From: CATQGW01 sp965262235
GTDB taxonomy: Bacteria > Chloroflexota > Dehalococcoidia > Bin125
Assembly: GCA_965262235.1 (NCBI GenBank)
Contig: OZ253504.1
Span: 434,001-498,000 of the forward strand
Reading direction: 5' to 3'
Length of the DNA stretch: 64,000 nt
Shown here: positions 26,704 to 36,944 of the stretch, in pieces
Layout: each line of letters starts with the position of its first letter
Position numbering within the stretch: position 1 is the first letter of the stretch
Notes under the pieces: generated by a model
The model's input: only the letters and a program-made list of their open reading frames with translations
What the model was told of the DNA's origin: nothing
Database searches by the model: none
Translations under genes and position numbers: made by a program

Positions 26704-27598
26704 AGCCCCGTCCTCCGCCGTCCCGAAAAACCGGCCGAACTGGTACCACTGGTCGGGATGCGCGGCTAGCCACGGCTCGAACCGCTCGATCGTGCGCTGC
26801 GTGACCTGCTCGCCGGCGCCCTCGATGCCCGCGTCGAGCTCAATCAACGCGCGGAACCGAAACGCGCCCTCACGCACCCGGACCGCCGCCAGCGGCACAA
26901 CCGTCGCATCCGAGGCCCGCGCGATCCGCTCGAGCGTGCTTGAGACCCGCGCCTCGCGACCGAACAGTCGGACCGCCACGCCCCTATCCCCAGCTGCCGG
27001 GGGACGGTCGAACAGCACCGCCGCGGTCCCACCGCCGCGCAGCGCCTCGATCACTCGTCGCAGCCCCGGTGCCCCGGCCGCGGGCGTCATCCCCAGCCGA
27101 TCGCGCGGCCCCTGCACCGCAGCGTCAAGCTGTGGATGACCCAACGGGTCCACAAGCACCTGTGAACGTCCACAGGCGTGCGTGTAGGCCCCGCCCAGCG
27201 CATCCCAGTTGCCCATGTGCATCAGCGCGAACAGCGTCGGACGCGATCCGTAGCGTTCGCGCAGCCGACGCCAGTCCTCGACCGCGCCGTCCACCGCTGC
27301 GAAGCAGGCTTGCGGCGTGAGCTCGTCGAGCCGTACCGCGTCGACCAGGTACTCGCCGTAACGACGGAACTGAGCCCGCCCCAACGACGCAGCGTCGCCA
27401 CGCCAATCGACGTGGGGCAGCAGCACCGACGCATTCTCGATCGCCGCCGCGCGGCCCGCAGGCCAGCCGAACCAGACGGCCTGCATCATCATCCGCGCCG
27501 CCGCGTACGCCTGGGGACGCGGCAGCAACCGCGCGGCGCGACCGAGCGATTCGTAGCCGCAGTAGAGCGCGCTGCCGACCAGCGCCTGACGCCCCGCG

Positions 27599-28669
<1,071 letters not shown>

Positions 28670-28799
28670 GCCTGGTTCCTCTCGGGCGCGCTCGACAGTG
28701 TGCTGCCGCGTCCGTGGCTCCGCGAGCCGCCGAACGGGGAGCTCGCGCCTGGTGATGTCGAGAACTCTCCGACCGCGAGTAGGCCACGATAGCAGCGAG

Positions 28800-28805
28800 T
28801 AGGCT
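28800..28805 (+). promoter_or_regulatory. Leaderless-type -10 box before inositol monophosphatase gene
   Basis: TAGGCT ends six bases before ATG 28812, the same spacing as at the coiled-coil genes. The -35 region is not recognisable. Confidence 0.45.
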
Positions 28806-28811
28806 GACGAC

Positions 28812-29624
28812 ATGCCCGACCCGCGCGACGTGGTGGCGAACATCTATGTCGAATTCGCCAACGAGCTGGCCGACGCCGCCGCTGCCGCGATCCGCCCCTG
28901 GTTCCGCGCTCCGTTGACGGTAGATCGTAAGGCCGACGGCTCGCCCGTGACCCGCGCCGATCGCGAGGCGGAGTCGGCGATTCGCGAGCGGATCGCGCAG
29001 CGCTTCCCCAGTCATGGCGTGGTCGGCGAGGAATGGGGCAGCGAACAGCGCGGCGCTGAGTGGATCTGGGTGATCGATCCGATCGACGGAACGGGTGCGT
29101 TCGTTTCAGGCGTACCTACATTCGGCACGTTGATCGGCCTGCTGCACGAGGGCGTTCCGGTGCTCGGAGTGCTCGATCAGCCCATCTCAAACGAGCGCTG
29201 GCTAGGCGTCACCTGGTCCGGGCTGCCACGTCGCGCCACGTTGAATGCACACACCATCCACGTAGCATCCACAGCCAAACTTCACACAGCAATTGGTTTC
29301 TCGACATCCCCGGAACTGTTCAAGGGGGCCGACCTACAGGCCTGGAATCGCCTCTGCGGCGGGCTCCAGCGGGTCCGTTATGGCATCGATTGCTACGCCT
29401 ACGGCCTGCTCGCCAGCGGTTATGTCGATCTGGTCGCGGAGGCTTCACTCAAACCCTGGGACTGTCTGCCGCTCGTGCCGATCGTGCGCGGCGCCGGCGG
29501 CATGATCTCCGACTGGACCGGCGAGCCGCTCACCCTGGACAACGCTGAACACGCCCTGGCGACCGCGACGCCGCAACTCCACGCGGCGGCGATCACCGCC
29601 CTTGCCGATCCTCTGACCAGATGA
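28812..29624 (+). CDS. Inositol monophosphatase-family phosphatase
   Basis: A 270-residue protein of the IMPase superfamily. Metal site one is VVGEEWG and WVIDPIDGTGAFVSG; the C-terminal WDCLPLVPIVRGAGG completes it. DPIDGTxAFxxGxPTFGTLIGLL is close to the histidinol-phosphatase (HisN) subgroup, so L-histidinol phosphate and inositol 1-phosphate are both possible substrates. Its position divergent from ino1 favours inositol. It is not cotranscribed with any neighbour on its strand. Confidence 0.85.
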   Translation: MPDPRDVVANIYVEFANELADAAAAAIRPWFRAPLTVDRKADGSPVTRADREAESAIRERIAQRFPSHGVVGEEWGSEQRGAEWIWVIDPIDGTGAFVSGVPTFGTLIGLLHEGVPVLGVLDQPISNERWLGVTWSGLPRRATLNAHTIHVASTAKLHTAIGFSTSPELFKGADLQAWNRLCGGLQRVRYGIDCYAYGLLASGYVDLVAEASLKPWDCLPLVPIVRGAGGMISDWTGEPLTLDNAEHALATATPQLHAAAITALADPLTR

Positions 29625-29689
29625 CAACCACCAATTTGATCCGCGCCCTCGAGCGCGTGTACACGGACGAGCAGCGTGCGGCCGACCTG

Positions 29690-29908
29690 CTAGTTCGCGG
29701 CCCCCGCCGTGGACGCCTTGCGCAGCACGGGCAGCCCGGTGCGCTGGTTCTCCACAATCTCGTAGCCCTCGGGCATCGCGTCCAACGCGCCTTCCTTGAT
29801 CGTCTTTGCGAAGAAGTAGATGCGCTGCTGGCGGTTGTTGCGCAGCGCGACCTCGCGGCTGTGCAGGTAGTAGGTCTGGCCGCGGGCGTTGACGCGGGAG
29901 TAAGCCAT
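29690..29908 (-). CDS. Conserved small protein of unknown function
   Basis: A 72-residue protein: it starts MAYSRVNARGQTYYLHSREV and later reads IYFFAKTIKEGALDAMPEGY. I recognise this pattern (short, YYLHS, IYFF, LPVLRK tail) from many uncharacterised proteins of Chloroflexota and cyanobacteria, but no function is known. The ATG overlaps by two bases the start of the divergent lipoprotein gene, so the promoters of the two must lie inside each other's coding regions or further out. A CAATAT element about 25 bases upstream might be its -10. Confidence 0.75.
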   Translation of the reverse strand: MAYSRVNARGQTYYLHSREVALRNNRQQRIYFFAKTIKEGALDAMPEGYEIVENQRTGLPVLRKASTAGAAN

Positions 29909-31001
29909 GAGGAACCTTTCTGGCCCTGATATTGTTCAGGCGCCTACGCGATTACGCCATCTATTCAAACACTTGCGATCTCGCCTGTCAACCACCTGTC
30001 AACCGGCTGTCAACGCGCGCGCACGCGCCGCCCTGTTCGTGCTCGGATCTGCCCTGATCGCCGTCGCCGGCTGCGGCGGAGCTGAGCCCGACCTGCCCGT
30101 CGCCGATCCGTGGCTCGCCGCCGCCCAGGCGGACGCGACCTGGCTGCCCGTGCTCGCCACGCGCGATCTCGCGGTCGGCGTCACCCGCGTCGCGTTCACC
30201 CTGCAGGGCGGCGATCCGGAGGGTCCGCCGCCGCGCGTGCGCGCCGCCGTGTTCGACCTCGAAGCCGACCGCGAGACGGCCGTCTCCTCGCAGTTCGCCC
30301 GCTTCGTGGAGTTCGTCAGGCCGAATGCGGCGGCCCCGGCGCTCACGCCGCATGGCCACATCGGCGGTTTCAGCGTCTCCGACGAGATCCCGGCCGTGGG
30401 TCGCGGCGTCTATCTCGTGCCGGTCCGGCTCTCGCGCGCCGGCGAGTGGGGCATCGCCTTCGAGATCAGCAGCGCCGACGGCGCAACAAGGGAGCAGGTC
30501 CGCTTCCGCTTCAGCGTGCGCGAGCGGCCCGCCGCGCCCGCCAAAGGCGAACAGGCCCGCGCGTCCGTCAGCCGCACCCTGGCCGACGTCGATTCGCTCG
30601 ACGAGCTGACCTCCGACCCAACGCCCGAGCCGGCGCTCTACCAGCTCAGCCTCGACGAGGCGCTGCAGGAAGCTCGGCCGCTGCTGCTCGCCTTCGCGAC
30701 GCCTGCGTTCTGTCACTCGCGCAGCTGCGCGCCGGTGCTCGATGTCGTCAAGGCCGTCTGGCGACCGCGCGCGAGCGAGCTGCTCGCGGTCCACGTCGAG
30801 GTCTTTGAGAACCCCCACCAGCCCGAGCTGCTGCGCGAGGCCGCGGCCTTCCTCGACTGGGACCTGCCCAGCGAGCCGTGGGTCTTCGTGATCGACCACG
30901 CGGGCCGCATCTACGCCTCCTACGAGGGCGCCGTGACGGAGGCCGAGCTGGCGCTGGATGTCGACGATGTGCTGGCCCGCTGGCGCGCCCAACGCGAGTA
31001 G
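29907..31001 (+). CDS. Lipoprotein with C-terminal thioredoxin-like domain
   Basis: 364 residues from ATG 29907, but the true start is uncertain. A lipobox-like LIAVAGCGG about 50 residues in means a shorter signal peptide is possible. The mature protein has a beta-rich domain (residues 60-190, ending QVRFRFSVRERPA). A thioredoxin-like domain follows with ATPAFCHSRSCAPVLDVV, giving a CxxxxC instead of CxxC, and later WVFVIDHAGRIYASYEG. It is probably attached to the outer face of the membrane and handles redox or metal chemistry. The following gene is another thioredoxin-fold protein. Confidence 0.75.
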   Translation: MRNLSGPDIVQAPTRLRHLFKHLRSRLSTTCQPAVNARARAALFVLGSALIAVAGCGGAEPDLPVADPWLAAAQADATWLPVLATRDLAVGVTRVAFTLQGGDPEGPPPRVRAAVFDLEADRETAVSSQFARFVEFVRPNAAAPALTPHGHIGGFSVSDEIPAVGRGVYLVPVRLSRAGEWGIAFEISSADGATREQVRFRFSVRERPAAPAKGEQARASVSRTLADVDSLDELTSDPTPEPALYQLSLDEALQEARPLLLAFATPAFCHSRSCAPVLDVVKAVWRPRASELLAVHVEVFENPHQPELLREAAAFLDWDLPSEPWVFVIDHAGRIYASYEGAVTEAELALDVDDVLARWRAQRE

Positions 31002-31056
31002 CGCCCCAGTACGACCGTCGCCGACTAGGATTTGAACAGCGGGAGAGGACGCGGCC

Positions 31057-31935
31057 ATGGCGCTCGGACGAAACGACCGCTCGCAGCTGCGACAGCAGCT
31101 CAGCGCCGTCGAAGGCCCGATCAAAATCGACTACTTCCACCAGCGCAAACGCCGGGTCGTCGTGCCCGGCCGTCCCGAGCGACCCACCTGCGAACTGGCG
31201 ATCGAGCTCTACACGGAACTCGCGACGCTCTCCGACAAGCTCACGCTCAACGTCTACGAACTCGCCGACGAGCCCGAGATGGCCGCCAAGCGAGACGCCA
31301 CCGATGTCCCCTGCGCCGTCGTGCGCGGCGAGCTGAATCGGCCGCTGCGCCTCTACGGCCTGCCCAACGGGCACGTCTTCGTCGCCCTCGTGCGCGCGAT
31401 GGTGCTGGCCTCGACGCGCTCGGGGGAGGCGTCGGCGCAGCTGAAGCGCGCGCTCGGCAAGCTGCGCCGACCGAGTCGACTGCGCCTCTTCGCCTCCCCC
31501 TTGGACCCGGTCTCCGGGCAGGCGGCGCTGCTGTGCTGGGCGACGTCGCTGCTCTCACCCAAGCTGCAGACCGATGTGATCATGATCGAGGAGTTCGCGC
31601 CGCTCGCGCAGCGCGCCGGCGTCGCGGCGCTGCCGACCACCTTCGTCGACGACCAATTCCCGATCGCCGGGATCGTCGACCCGATCGAGCTGGCGCAGTA
31701 CGTCGGGCTGGTGCAGTCGCGGCCCAACCGCGCGCGCCTCAATCCGCCGCAACCGCAGCCGGGCACCGTTCAGCCCTGGCGTCCGCCGCCGCCGCCGCAG
31801 GGATCGCGCCGCGGCCCCCCGCCCGGCCCGCGCCAGCTCGATCCGATCGCTCAGGCGGCCGGTCGAGCGCGCGAAGCGGCCACCCCCGAGGGCATGCGCC
31901 GCACGACCGGCGGCCTGATCGTGCCCGACCGCTAG
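31057..31935 (+). CDS. Degenerate glutaredoxin/protein disulfide oxidoreductase-like protein
   Basis: A 292-residue protein. It has the plan of archaeal-type protein disulfide oxidoreductases: two thioredoxin folds, residues 20-115 and 130-225, with PCAVVRGELNR and ALPTTFVDDQFPIAG as the two cis-Pro regions. The active-site Cys pairs are lost: the first retains one Cys (RPTCELAIEL), and the second reads ASPLDPVSGQAALLC. A Pro-rich tail (QPWRPPPPPQGSRRGPPPG) replaces any third domain. It is therefore unlikely to be a dithiol oxidoreductase and may be a binding protein. GGGAGAGG precedes the ATG. Confidence 0.72.
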   Translation: MALGRNDRSQLRQQLSAVEGPIKIDYFHQRKRRVVVPGRPERPTCELAIELYTELATLSDKLTLNVYELADEPEMAAKRDATDVPCAVVRGELNRPLRLYGLPNGHVFVALVRAMVLASTRSGEASAQLKRALGKLRRPSRLRLFASPLDPVSGQAALLCWATSLLSPKLQTDVIMIEEFAPLAQRAGVAALPTTFVDDQFPIAGIVDPIELAQYVGLVQSRPNRARLNPPQPQPGTVQPWRPPPPPQGSRRGPPPGPRQLDPIAQAAGRAREAATPEGMRRTTGGLIVPDR

Positions 31936-32088
31936 CAACACGGGTAGCAACCCGGGCTGAACGATCCTGACCGATGCTGAACACGGCCTGACTACCGCAT
32001 CGCACTTGCGTTCTATCGGCCGACCAGATACGATCCGCCAAGCCACGGTTAGGTCACGGCTACGCCGCGGCTAGCGAAGGGAACGCAC

Positions 32089-32640
32089 GTGAACACCGAG
32101 CACGGTTGGGTCGACACACCGCTAGGCACGCTCTACTTCGAGGTCGCCGACGGTGCGCTGCGCGAGGCGGGTTTCGTCGAGATCTGGGCGCGCGACACGC
32201 GCGAGGGCTGCGCCGAGGACACGCCTGAGCTCTCGGTCGCCGCCCGCGCCATCCGCGACGCGCTGAGCGCCTACTTCGACGGCGACGTCTGCGCGCTCGA
32301 CACGATTGAAGTCAACCTCTCGGGCACGCCGTTCCAGCGCGAGGTCTGGCAGGCGATTCGTGAGATTCCCGCCGGCCGCACCGCCTCGTACAGCCAGATC
32401 GCCCGCGCGGTCGGGCGGCCGGCCGCGGTCCGCGCCGTCGGTACCGCCACGGGGCGCAATCCGGCCGGCATCGCCGTACCCTGTCACCGCGTCGTGCGTG
32501 CCGACGGCTCGCTCGGCGGCTACGGCGGCGGGCTCGACCGCAAGCAGTGGTTCCTCGACCACGAACGCCAGCACGGCGCCACACTCGGCGCCACACACAG
32601 CGCCACAGCCACAGTCACAGCCACGGAGGCCACAGCATGA
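32089..32640 (+). CDS. ogt: Methylated-DNA--protein-cysteine methyltransferase
   Basis: A 183-residue protein with a GTG start. The acceptor Cys is in GIAVPCHRVVRADGSLGGY. The DNA-binding region contains FQREVWQAIREIPAGRTASY and RAVGTATGRNPAGIAVP. It repairs O6-alkylguanine by transferring the alkyl group to its own cysteine. After the catalytic domain there is an unusual tail of about 20 residues (LGATHSATATVTATEA) of Ala/Thr, apparently spread from a CCACAG-rich DNA repeat. The stop overlaps the next gene's ATG (ATGA). Confidence 0.93.
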   Translation: MNTEHGWVDTPLGTLYFEVADGALREAGFVEIWARDTREGCAEDTPELSVAARAIRDALSAYFDGDVCALDTIEVNLSGTPFQREVWQAIREIPAGRTASYSQIARAVGRPAAVRAVGTATGRNPAGIAVPCHRVVRADGSLGGYGGGLDRKQWFLDHERQHGATLGATHSATATVTATEATA

Positions 32641-33011
32641 GCAACCACCAGGACCCCGAGGTCGCCGCCGCGCTGGCCAGCGACCTGATCATCGACATCA
32701 CCACGATCGGCCGCACCAGCGGCGCTCGAAAGCGGCTGGAAATTTGGTACCACGTCGTCGACGGCCGCTACTACATCACCGGCCGCCCCGGCCCACGCTC
32801 CTGGTACGCGAACGTGCTGGTCAACCCCGCGATCACGTTCCACGTCAAGCAGTCCGCCAAGGCCGACCTGCCCGCCACGGCCACCGCCGTCACAGACGCC
32901 GCGGCCAAGCGAGCCGTGTTCCTCAACGCCCCCAAGCTCAAGGAGTTCATCACCGAGGACAGCGTCCAGGAGTGGGTCGACGGTTCCCCGCTGATCGAAG
33001 TGGTTTTCTAG
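32637..33011 (+). CDS. Deazaflavin (F420)-dependent nitroreductase-like protein
   Basis: A 124-residue split-barrel protein, translationally coupled to ogt by ATGA. Family pattern: LIIDITTIGRTSGARKRLEI, VDGRYYITGRPGP and WYANVLVNPAITFHVK. These are typical for Ddn-type proteins that bind coenzyme F420 and reduce quinones or nitro compounds. Together with the LLM oxidoreductases it argues for F420 use. The substrate is unknown. Confidence 0.85.
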   Translation: MSNHQDPEVAAALASDLIIDITTIGRTSGARKRLEIWYHVVDGRYYITGRPGPRSWYANVLVNPAITFHVKQSAKADLPATATAVTDAAAKRAVFLNAPKLKEFITEDSVQEWVDGSPLIEVVF

Positions 33012-33034
33012 CAACTCCCTGCCAGCAACGGATC

Positions 33035-33364
33035 ATGCCACGTCGCGTCGTAGACCTGTTCTTGTCGGACGCGACGGAGGACAAGCTCGCCGCTCATCGC
33101 CTGCGACCGGCGGACGCTCTGCGGGTGCTGGAACGACGCCCGCGGTTTGTCAACCAGGACGCTAGCGATGTCATGGCGCCCGATGGCTCGCCACGGAGGC
33201 GACCTGCACGGATCAAGATGATCGGCCCCGACTCGTCGGGACGCCTGTTGACGTTCATTCTCGATCTGCCCGACGCCGACGGAGTGGCGTATGTGGTCAC
33301 GGGCTGGATCGCTGACAAGGACGAGCGGGCGCGATATCGTCAGATGGCGAGAGGACCACGATGA
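33035..33364 (+). CDS. BrnT/DUF4258-like protein, possible toxin
   Basis: A 109-residue protein. The first half (VVDLFLSDATEDKLAAHRL, VLERRPRFVNQD) and second half (RIKMIGPDSSGRLLTFILDL, VAYVVTGWIADKDERARYR) have the layout of small BrnT/RelE-like RNase toxins, including the final ARYR motif. The next gene overlaps it by 4 bp and has an RHH-like region, matching toxin-antitoxin order toxin first as in brnTA. Identity as a toxin is inferred. Confidence 0.65.
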   Translation: MPRRVVDLFLSDATEDKLAAHRLRPADALRVLERRPRFVNQDASDVMAPDGSPRRRPARIKMIGPDSSGRLLTFILDLPDADGVAYVVTGWIADKDERARYRQMARGPR

Positions 33365-33597
33365 GCAAGCACGAAGACACCGAGTGGGGTGACGGCGGGG
33401 AAGCCGAGATCGAAGTCGCGAGCGACGCCGGGATGATTGTCGGTGTGCGCTTCACTGCGGATGAGCTCTACGCGCTGGATCAGGAAGCCGAGCGATCAGG
33501 GCTTCCGATTACGAAGTTCGCCAAGCAGGCCATCATGGCGCGCGTTGCGGCGGCCGCGAAGACTCGAGAACGGCCCATGTCGGCGGCATCGAGCTGA
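33361..33597 (+). CDS. RHH/CopG-like protein, possible antitoxin
   Basis: A 78-residue protein. The last half (MIVGVRFTADELYALDQEAE, RSGLPITKFAKQAIM) is a ribbon-helix-helix motif of the CopG/BrnA type. The first half is acidic and flexible. It overlaps the toxin-like gene by ATGA, so it would neutralise it and repress the promoter. Which gene makes the operator is not visible. Confidence 0.65.
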   Translation: MSKHEDTEWGDGGEAEIEVASDAGMIVGVRFTADELYALDQEAERSGLPITKFAKQAIMARVAAAAKTRERPMSAASS

Positions 33598-33607
33598 GCC
33601 GCGTCCA

Positions 33608-34417
33608 CTACTTGGTCGCGAGGGCGGCGATTTGGATGAACATGAAGAGCGGGTGGGGCTGCTGCGACCAACGCAGCCAGCAGGCCGATAGCTCGCCGAG
33701 CTCCGCCTGGGTTGCGAGCCCGTACTCCAGCGCCTGACTCGCCACCGCCGAGTGCAGGATCCGCTGCGACCAGGCCTCGCCCCAGATTCGCGCCTCATCG
33801 CCCTCCAGCAACTGGACGTTGGGTTGCAGCTCGACCTCGTCGAAACCCGCCGCGCGGACCCAGCCCGACAGGTAGCGCCCCGCGTCCGGCTCCGCGTTGT
33901 TGACGTAGGCCACCGCGTGATACAGAGCGTCCCAGCGCTGGTACTCGGCGAACTTCGGCGCAGGATGCATCGTCGCGTAGTCGGCGTCGCGCACGCCCAA
34001 CAGGCCGCCGGGCCGCAAGACGCGTCGCATCTCCTGCAACGCCGCGACGGGGTCCGCGAGGTGCTGCAACAGCTGGTTGGCGTAGACCACGTCGAAACTC
34101 GCGTCGGCGTAGTCGAGCGCGTAGACATCCCCGTGGACGAACTCCAGATTGTCGGAGCCCAGCTCAACGGCGTGCTCGCGAGCGGTGAGCAGCACATCCG
34201 CCGCCGCGTCGAGACCCGTCGTCAAGCCCGGCGCGACCGCTCGCGCGAGGCCGCTCGTGACCGTGCCCGGCCCGCAGCCCACATCGAGCAGCCGCTGACC
34301 CGCGCGCAGATGCGGCAGCAGAAACCAGGCCTCAACCTCCGCGCGCCGCCGCGCGTGTTGCGCTACCACCGACGCGTGGTGGCCGTGCGTGTATCGCTCG
34401 CGGGATCCCTCAGCCAT
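33608..34417 (-). CDS. Class I SAM-dependent methyltransferase
   Basis: A 269-residue methyltransferase, started at MAEGSRERYTHGHHASVV. Motif I is LLDVGCGPGTVTSGLA, acidic loop VTGLDAA-like (TTGLDAAADVL), motif IV FDVVYANQLLQHLADP, then VLRPGGLLGVRDADYATM. This is the ubiquinone/menaquinone or generic small-molecule Methyltransf_11 type. The substrate is unknown. The ATG lies 8 bases inside the DUF4202 stop, so the two are translated together. It is convergent with the RHH gene. Confidence 0.88.
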   Translation of the reverse strand: MAEGSRERYTHGHHASVVAQHARRRAEVEAWFLLPHLRAGQRLLDVGCGPGTVTSGLARAVAPGLTTGLDAAADVLLTAREHAVELGSDNLEFVHGDVYALDYADASFDVVYANQLLQHLADPVAALQEMRRVLRPGGLLGVRDADYATMHPAPKFAEYQRWDALYHAVAYVNNAEPDAGRYLSGWVRAAGFDEVELQPNVQLLEGDEARIWGEAWSQRILHSAVASQALEYGLATQAELGELSACWLRWSQQPHPLFMFIQIAALATK

Positions 34418-35039
34418 CGCCTGACGCCTCCGCAAAGTCGGGAATGATGCGCTCCAGCGCGTCCCGCGACACCGCATCGAACTCCAGCCTGCGCGCCGCC
34501 CGCCGGCCCGCGGCGCTCATCTTGCGCCACGTCCGCCCGATCACCCGGCGCAGCCGCCGCTCATCAAGATCAGCCACGATCGGCGCCAGCTGCGTGTCGA
34601 AGAACACCAGCGAGAGGGCGTCCTCAAGCGTCTGAGCGTCCGCGTCGCCCTGCTGCAGTAGCGGCTCCTTGGCGATCAGCGCGAAGACCCGCTCGACGGC
34701 CGCGCGCCCGTAGCCGTGATCTTCCAGAATCGCCGCCGCCAGCTCTGCGTGGACCTGATGCAGCGCGCGCCGCCAGCGCAGATACCCACTGCGGCCGGCG
34801 GGGAAGGCCGTACGCGGGATCATCCAGCGCCGCACGTGGTGCGCGCGCGCGGCCAGCAGCAGCTCCTCCGACGCGTCCGGCTCGAGGGCCCGCACCCATC
34901 GGCTCATCATCCCGGCGTGGGTCAGCTCTTTCGGCAGCGCCACACCATCGATCTCAAGCGTGAACGGATCGTCCGCGTTCGCCGCATCGATCGCCGCGAT
35001 GGCGGCATCGAACCGCGCCCGATCGACGAACTCGCTCAC
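34410..35039 (-). CDS. DUF4202 family protein
   Basis: A 209-residue protein with a GTG start. Matches to the DUF4202 pattern: FDAAIAAIDAANADDP, ELLLAARAHHVRRWMIPR, SGYLRWRRALHQVHAE and AQTLEDALSLVFFDTQL. The conserved His/Arg-rich core suggests a metal-dependent hydrolase-like HD-type bundle, but its activity is not known. It starts just downstream of the secreted Ig-like gene (12 bp) and overlaps the methyltransferase. Confidence 0.82.
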   Translation of the reverse strand: MSEFVDRARFDAAIAAIDAANADDPFTLEIDGVALPKELTHAGMMSRWVRALEPDASEELLLAARAHHVRRWMIPRTAFPAGRSGYLRWRRALHQVHAELAAAILEDHGYGRAAVERVFALIAKEPLLQQGDADAQTLEDALSLVFFDTQLAPIVADLDERRLRRVIGRTWRKMSAAGRRAARRLEFDAVSRDALERIIPDFAEASGDG

Positions 35040-35051
35040 GCAGCGTCGCTC

Positions 35052-36944
35052 CTACTCCGTGCTCACGACCGAACGTATCGAGATCACGCTACTGCTCAAC
35101 CAGCGGCCGGCCGCAGCGTCCGCAGACACAAACCTCGACGCGGGGAACACGTCGCCCCGACCGGTGACGCGGAAGCCGAACTCAGTCCGGCCATCTGCGA
35201 GCCGACGCGCGATCACGTGCCCTTCGACTGCATTGTTCAGGCGCATCCGGGAGCTGAGCAGCCAACGATTCACTCTGGGCGTCGCGGGCAGGAAGCGGCG
35301 GTCGATCGTGAGCGGTTCGGTTTCGCCCTCAATGCGCACGCCGAACTCGATTCGGCCGTCCGTCAACGGTTGGGCTCGGAGCCGGATCTCAACCGTCTCT
35401 GGCACCTCGCCCAGCGCCGCCATGCCGACGCCAAAGTCCTGGGGCGCGATGGGGTTGGAAGTGATGCTGAACTCGTCGGCCGAAACTCGCGTCTCCCCGC
35501 CGGGCCTGAGCGCAAACTCGCGCGTCCAGCGCCGTTCGCCGCCGATCTCCGCCGAGAGGCGGATCGCCCCGGGACGATCGATGTCTGGTTGCAGGCTCAG
35601 TGCCCAAGCCCCCCCGATGGTGGGCCGACGCGCCCCGCCGTCTCCGTCGGCATCGAGAGCGTTGACGTAGCCCGACCGCAATTCGACCCCTCGGAAGGTG
35701 TGCGGCAGCCGGAGGGCCGTGAAGTCTGCCGTCGTCAACGCAGTCGAGCCGCCGGCCTCCAGGGTGTGTGCCGCGGTCCGATATGCCACACCGCCGGAGT
35801 GCAGCTCCAACACCAGCGCCGGGATGTCATCAGGCGAGAACACGAACGACCACGAGCCGCTCGAGATCTCTGCACCCCCGAAGGTAGTGAGCGTTGAATC
35901 GGGATCGACTGCGCCGCGATCGAGCACGCGGATGATCCCAACTGGGAACCCGCTGCCGCTGAAGCGGTGCGCGCGCTCCAGCTCGTGCTGGAGCGCGTTG
36001 GTCGGCAGCGCACCGATCGGCTCGTCGTGTTCCCAACCAGGCACACGTGTCCACGAGAACAGCTGGACGGAGATCTCGACGCCGGGGTGAGTCACCGCAT
36101 ACGGGGCGTCCACGGCGAGCGAGCGATTGACCTCAAAGTGGATGTTTGACGTGCCGACGGGGACCTCGATCGACCAGCCGCCGTCTGCCCGGATCGTCGT
36201 GCGCCCCACAACGCGGCCGTCCGAGGTGGCCGTGATCAGCGCCCCGGGCCGCGCGGGCCACTTCAAGCCGCCCGTCAGCACGCTGCCGAATGAGCCTCCA
36301 ACGCGCGCCGTCCCGAGGTTCGTCCCCCGCGCCGGCGTGGCAAGGGTGATCCAATACGGAACGCCGTCCAGCGCCGAGCTGTAGGGGCCGCCGGCATCGG
36401 GCAGCCCGTCGACGGTGAAGCGAATCCCAGTGGTACCTGCGCGGATCGGCAAGTCCCACGCGCCCCCGTAGACCGGTGTCGCACCCAACATCCTGCCGTT
36501 CGCCCAGGCCGCGACCGTGGCGCCCTCGGGCGCCGTGTGGCCACCGATCGTGGCGCTACCAGCGGCGTCGTGGAACTCCACCATCACCGGCGGCGGAACG
36601 CCGAGGCTTGAAGCGGCCAGTGTCAGCTGGCGCTCTCCCGCCTCTGAGCGGTCGACCGGTCCGCCGGCGACCGGCAGGCGATCGACCGTGAACGTGAGCG
36701 GCGTCGGGTCTGTGAGAAACGTGAGCGACCACGAGCCATCGGCCGCGACCCTCACCAGACGCCCCGAGCCGGTCGGCGTTTCGGCGAGGATCGTCGTGCC
36801 TTCGGGCGCCGCGCGTCCGTTGATGGTGACCGAGCCAGGCTCCCCCAGGAAGGTGACCACGCCGGGCGCCTGCGCCGCGGCGCCGGCCGCCGCCAGGAGC
36901 GTCGCGAGAACCAGAACCGCTGCGCAAAGCGAGCGGAGCTTCAA
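35052..36944 (-). CDS. Secreted protein with bacterial Ig-like repeats
   Basis: A 630-residue protein. The TTG start overlaps the stop of the deacetylase gene (TTGA). The signal peptide is MKLRSLCAAVLVLATLLAAA with a cleavage site near AAAQA. Then come at least three repeats with the frame GSVTINGRAAPEGTTI, GSATIGGHTAPEGATV and PGALITATSDGRVVG, each ending in a strand like GGAWDLPI or GGWSIEVPV. These look like Big/Ig-type domains that display carbohydrate or surface contacts. The C-terminal half is a further beta-rich region without motifs. It is secreted; an adhesive or wall role is inferred. Confidence 0.75.
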   Translation of the reverse strand: MKLRSLCAAVLVLATLLAAAGAAAQAPGVVTFLGEPGSVTINGRAAPEGTTILAETPTGSGRLVRVAADGSWSLTFLTDPTPLTFTVDRLPVAGGPVDRSEAGERQLTLAASSLGVPPPVMVEFHDAAGSATIGGHTAPEGATVAAWANGRMLGATPVYGGAWDLPIRAGTTGIRFTVDGLPDAGGPYSSALDGVPYWITLATPARGTNLGTARVGGSFGSVLTGGLKWPARPGALITATSDGRVVGRTTIRADGGWSIEVPVGTSNIHFEVNRSLAVDAPYAVTHPGVEISVQLFSWTRVPGWEHDEPIGALPTNALQHELERAHRFSGSGFPVGIIRVLDRGAVDPDSTLTTFGGAEISSGSWSFVFSPDDIPALVLELHSGGVAYRTAAHTLEAGGSTALTTADFTALRLPHTFRGVELRSGYVNALDADGDGGARRPTIGGAWALSLQPDIDRPGAIRLSAEIGGERRWTREFALRPGGETRVSADEFSITSNPIAPQDFGVGMAALGEVPETVEIRLRAQPLTDGRIEFGVRIEGETEPLTIDRRFLPATPRVNRWLLSSRMRLNNAVEGHVIARRLADGRTEFGFRVTGRGDVFPASRFVSADAAAGRWLSSSVISIRSVVSTE

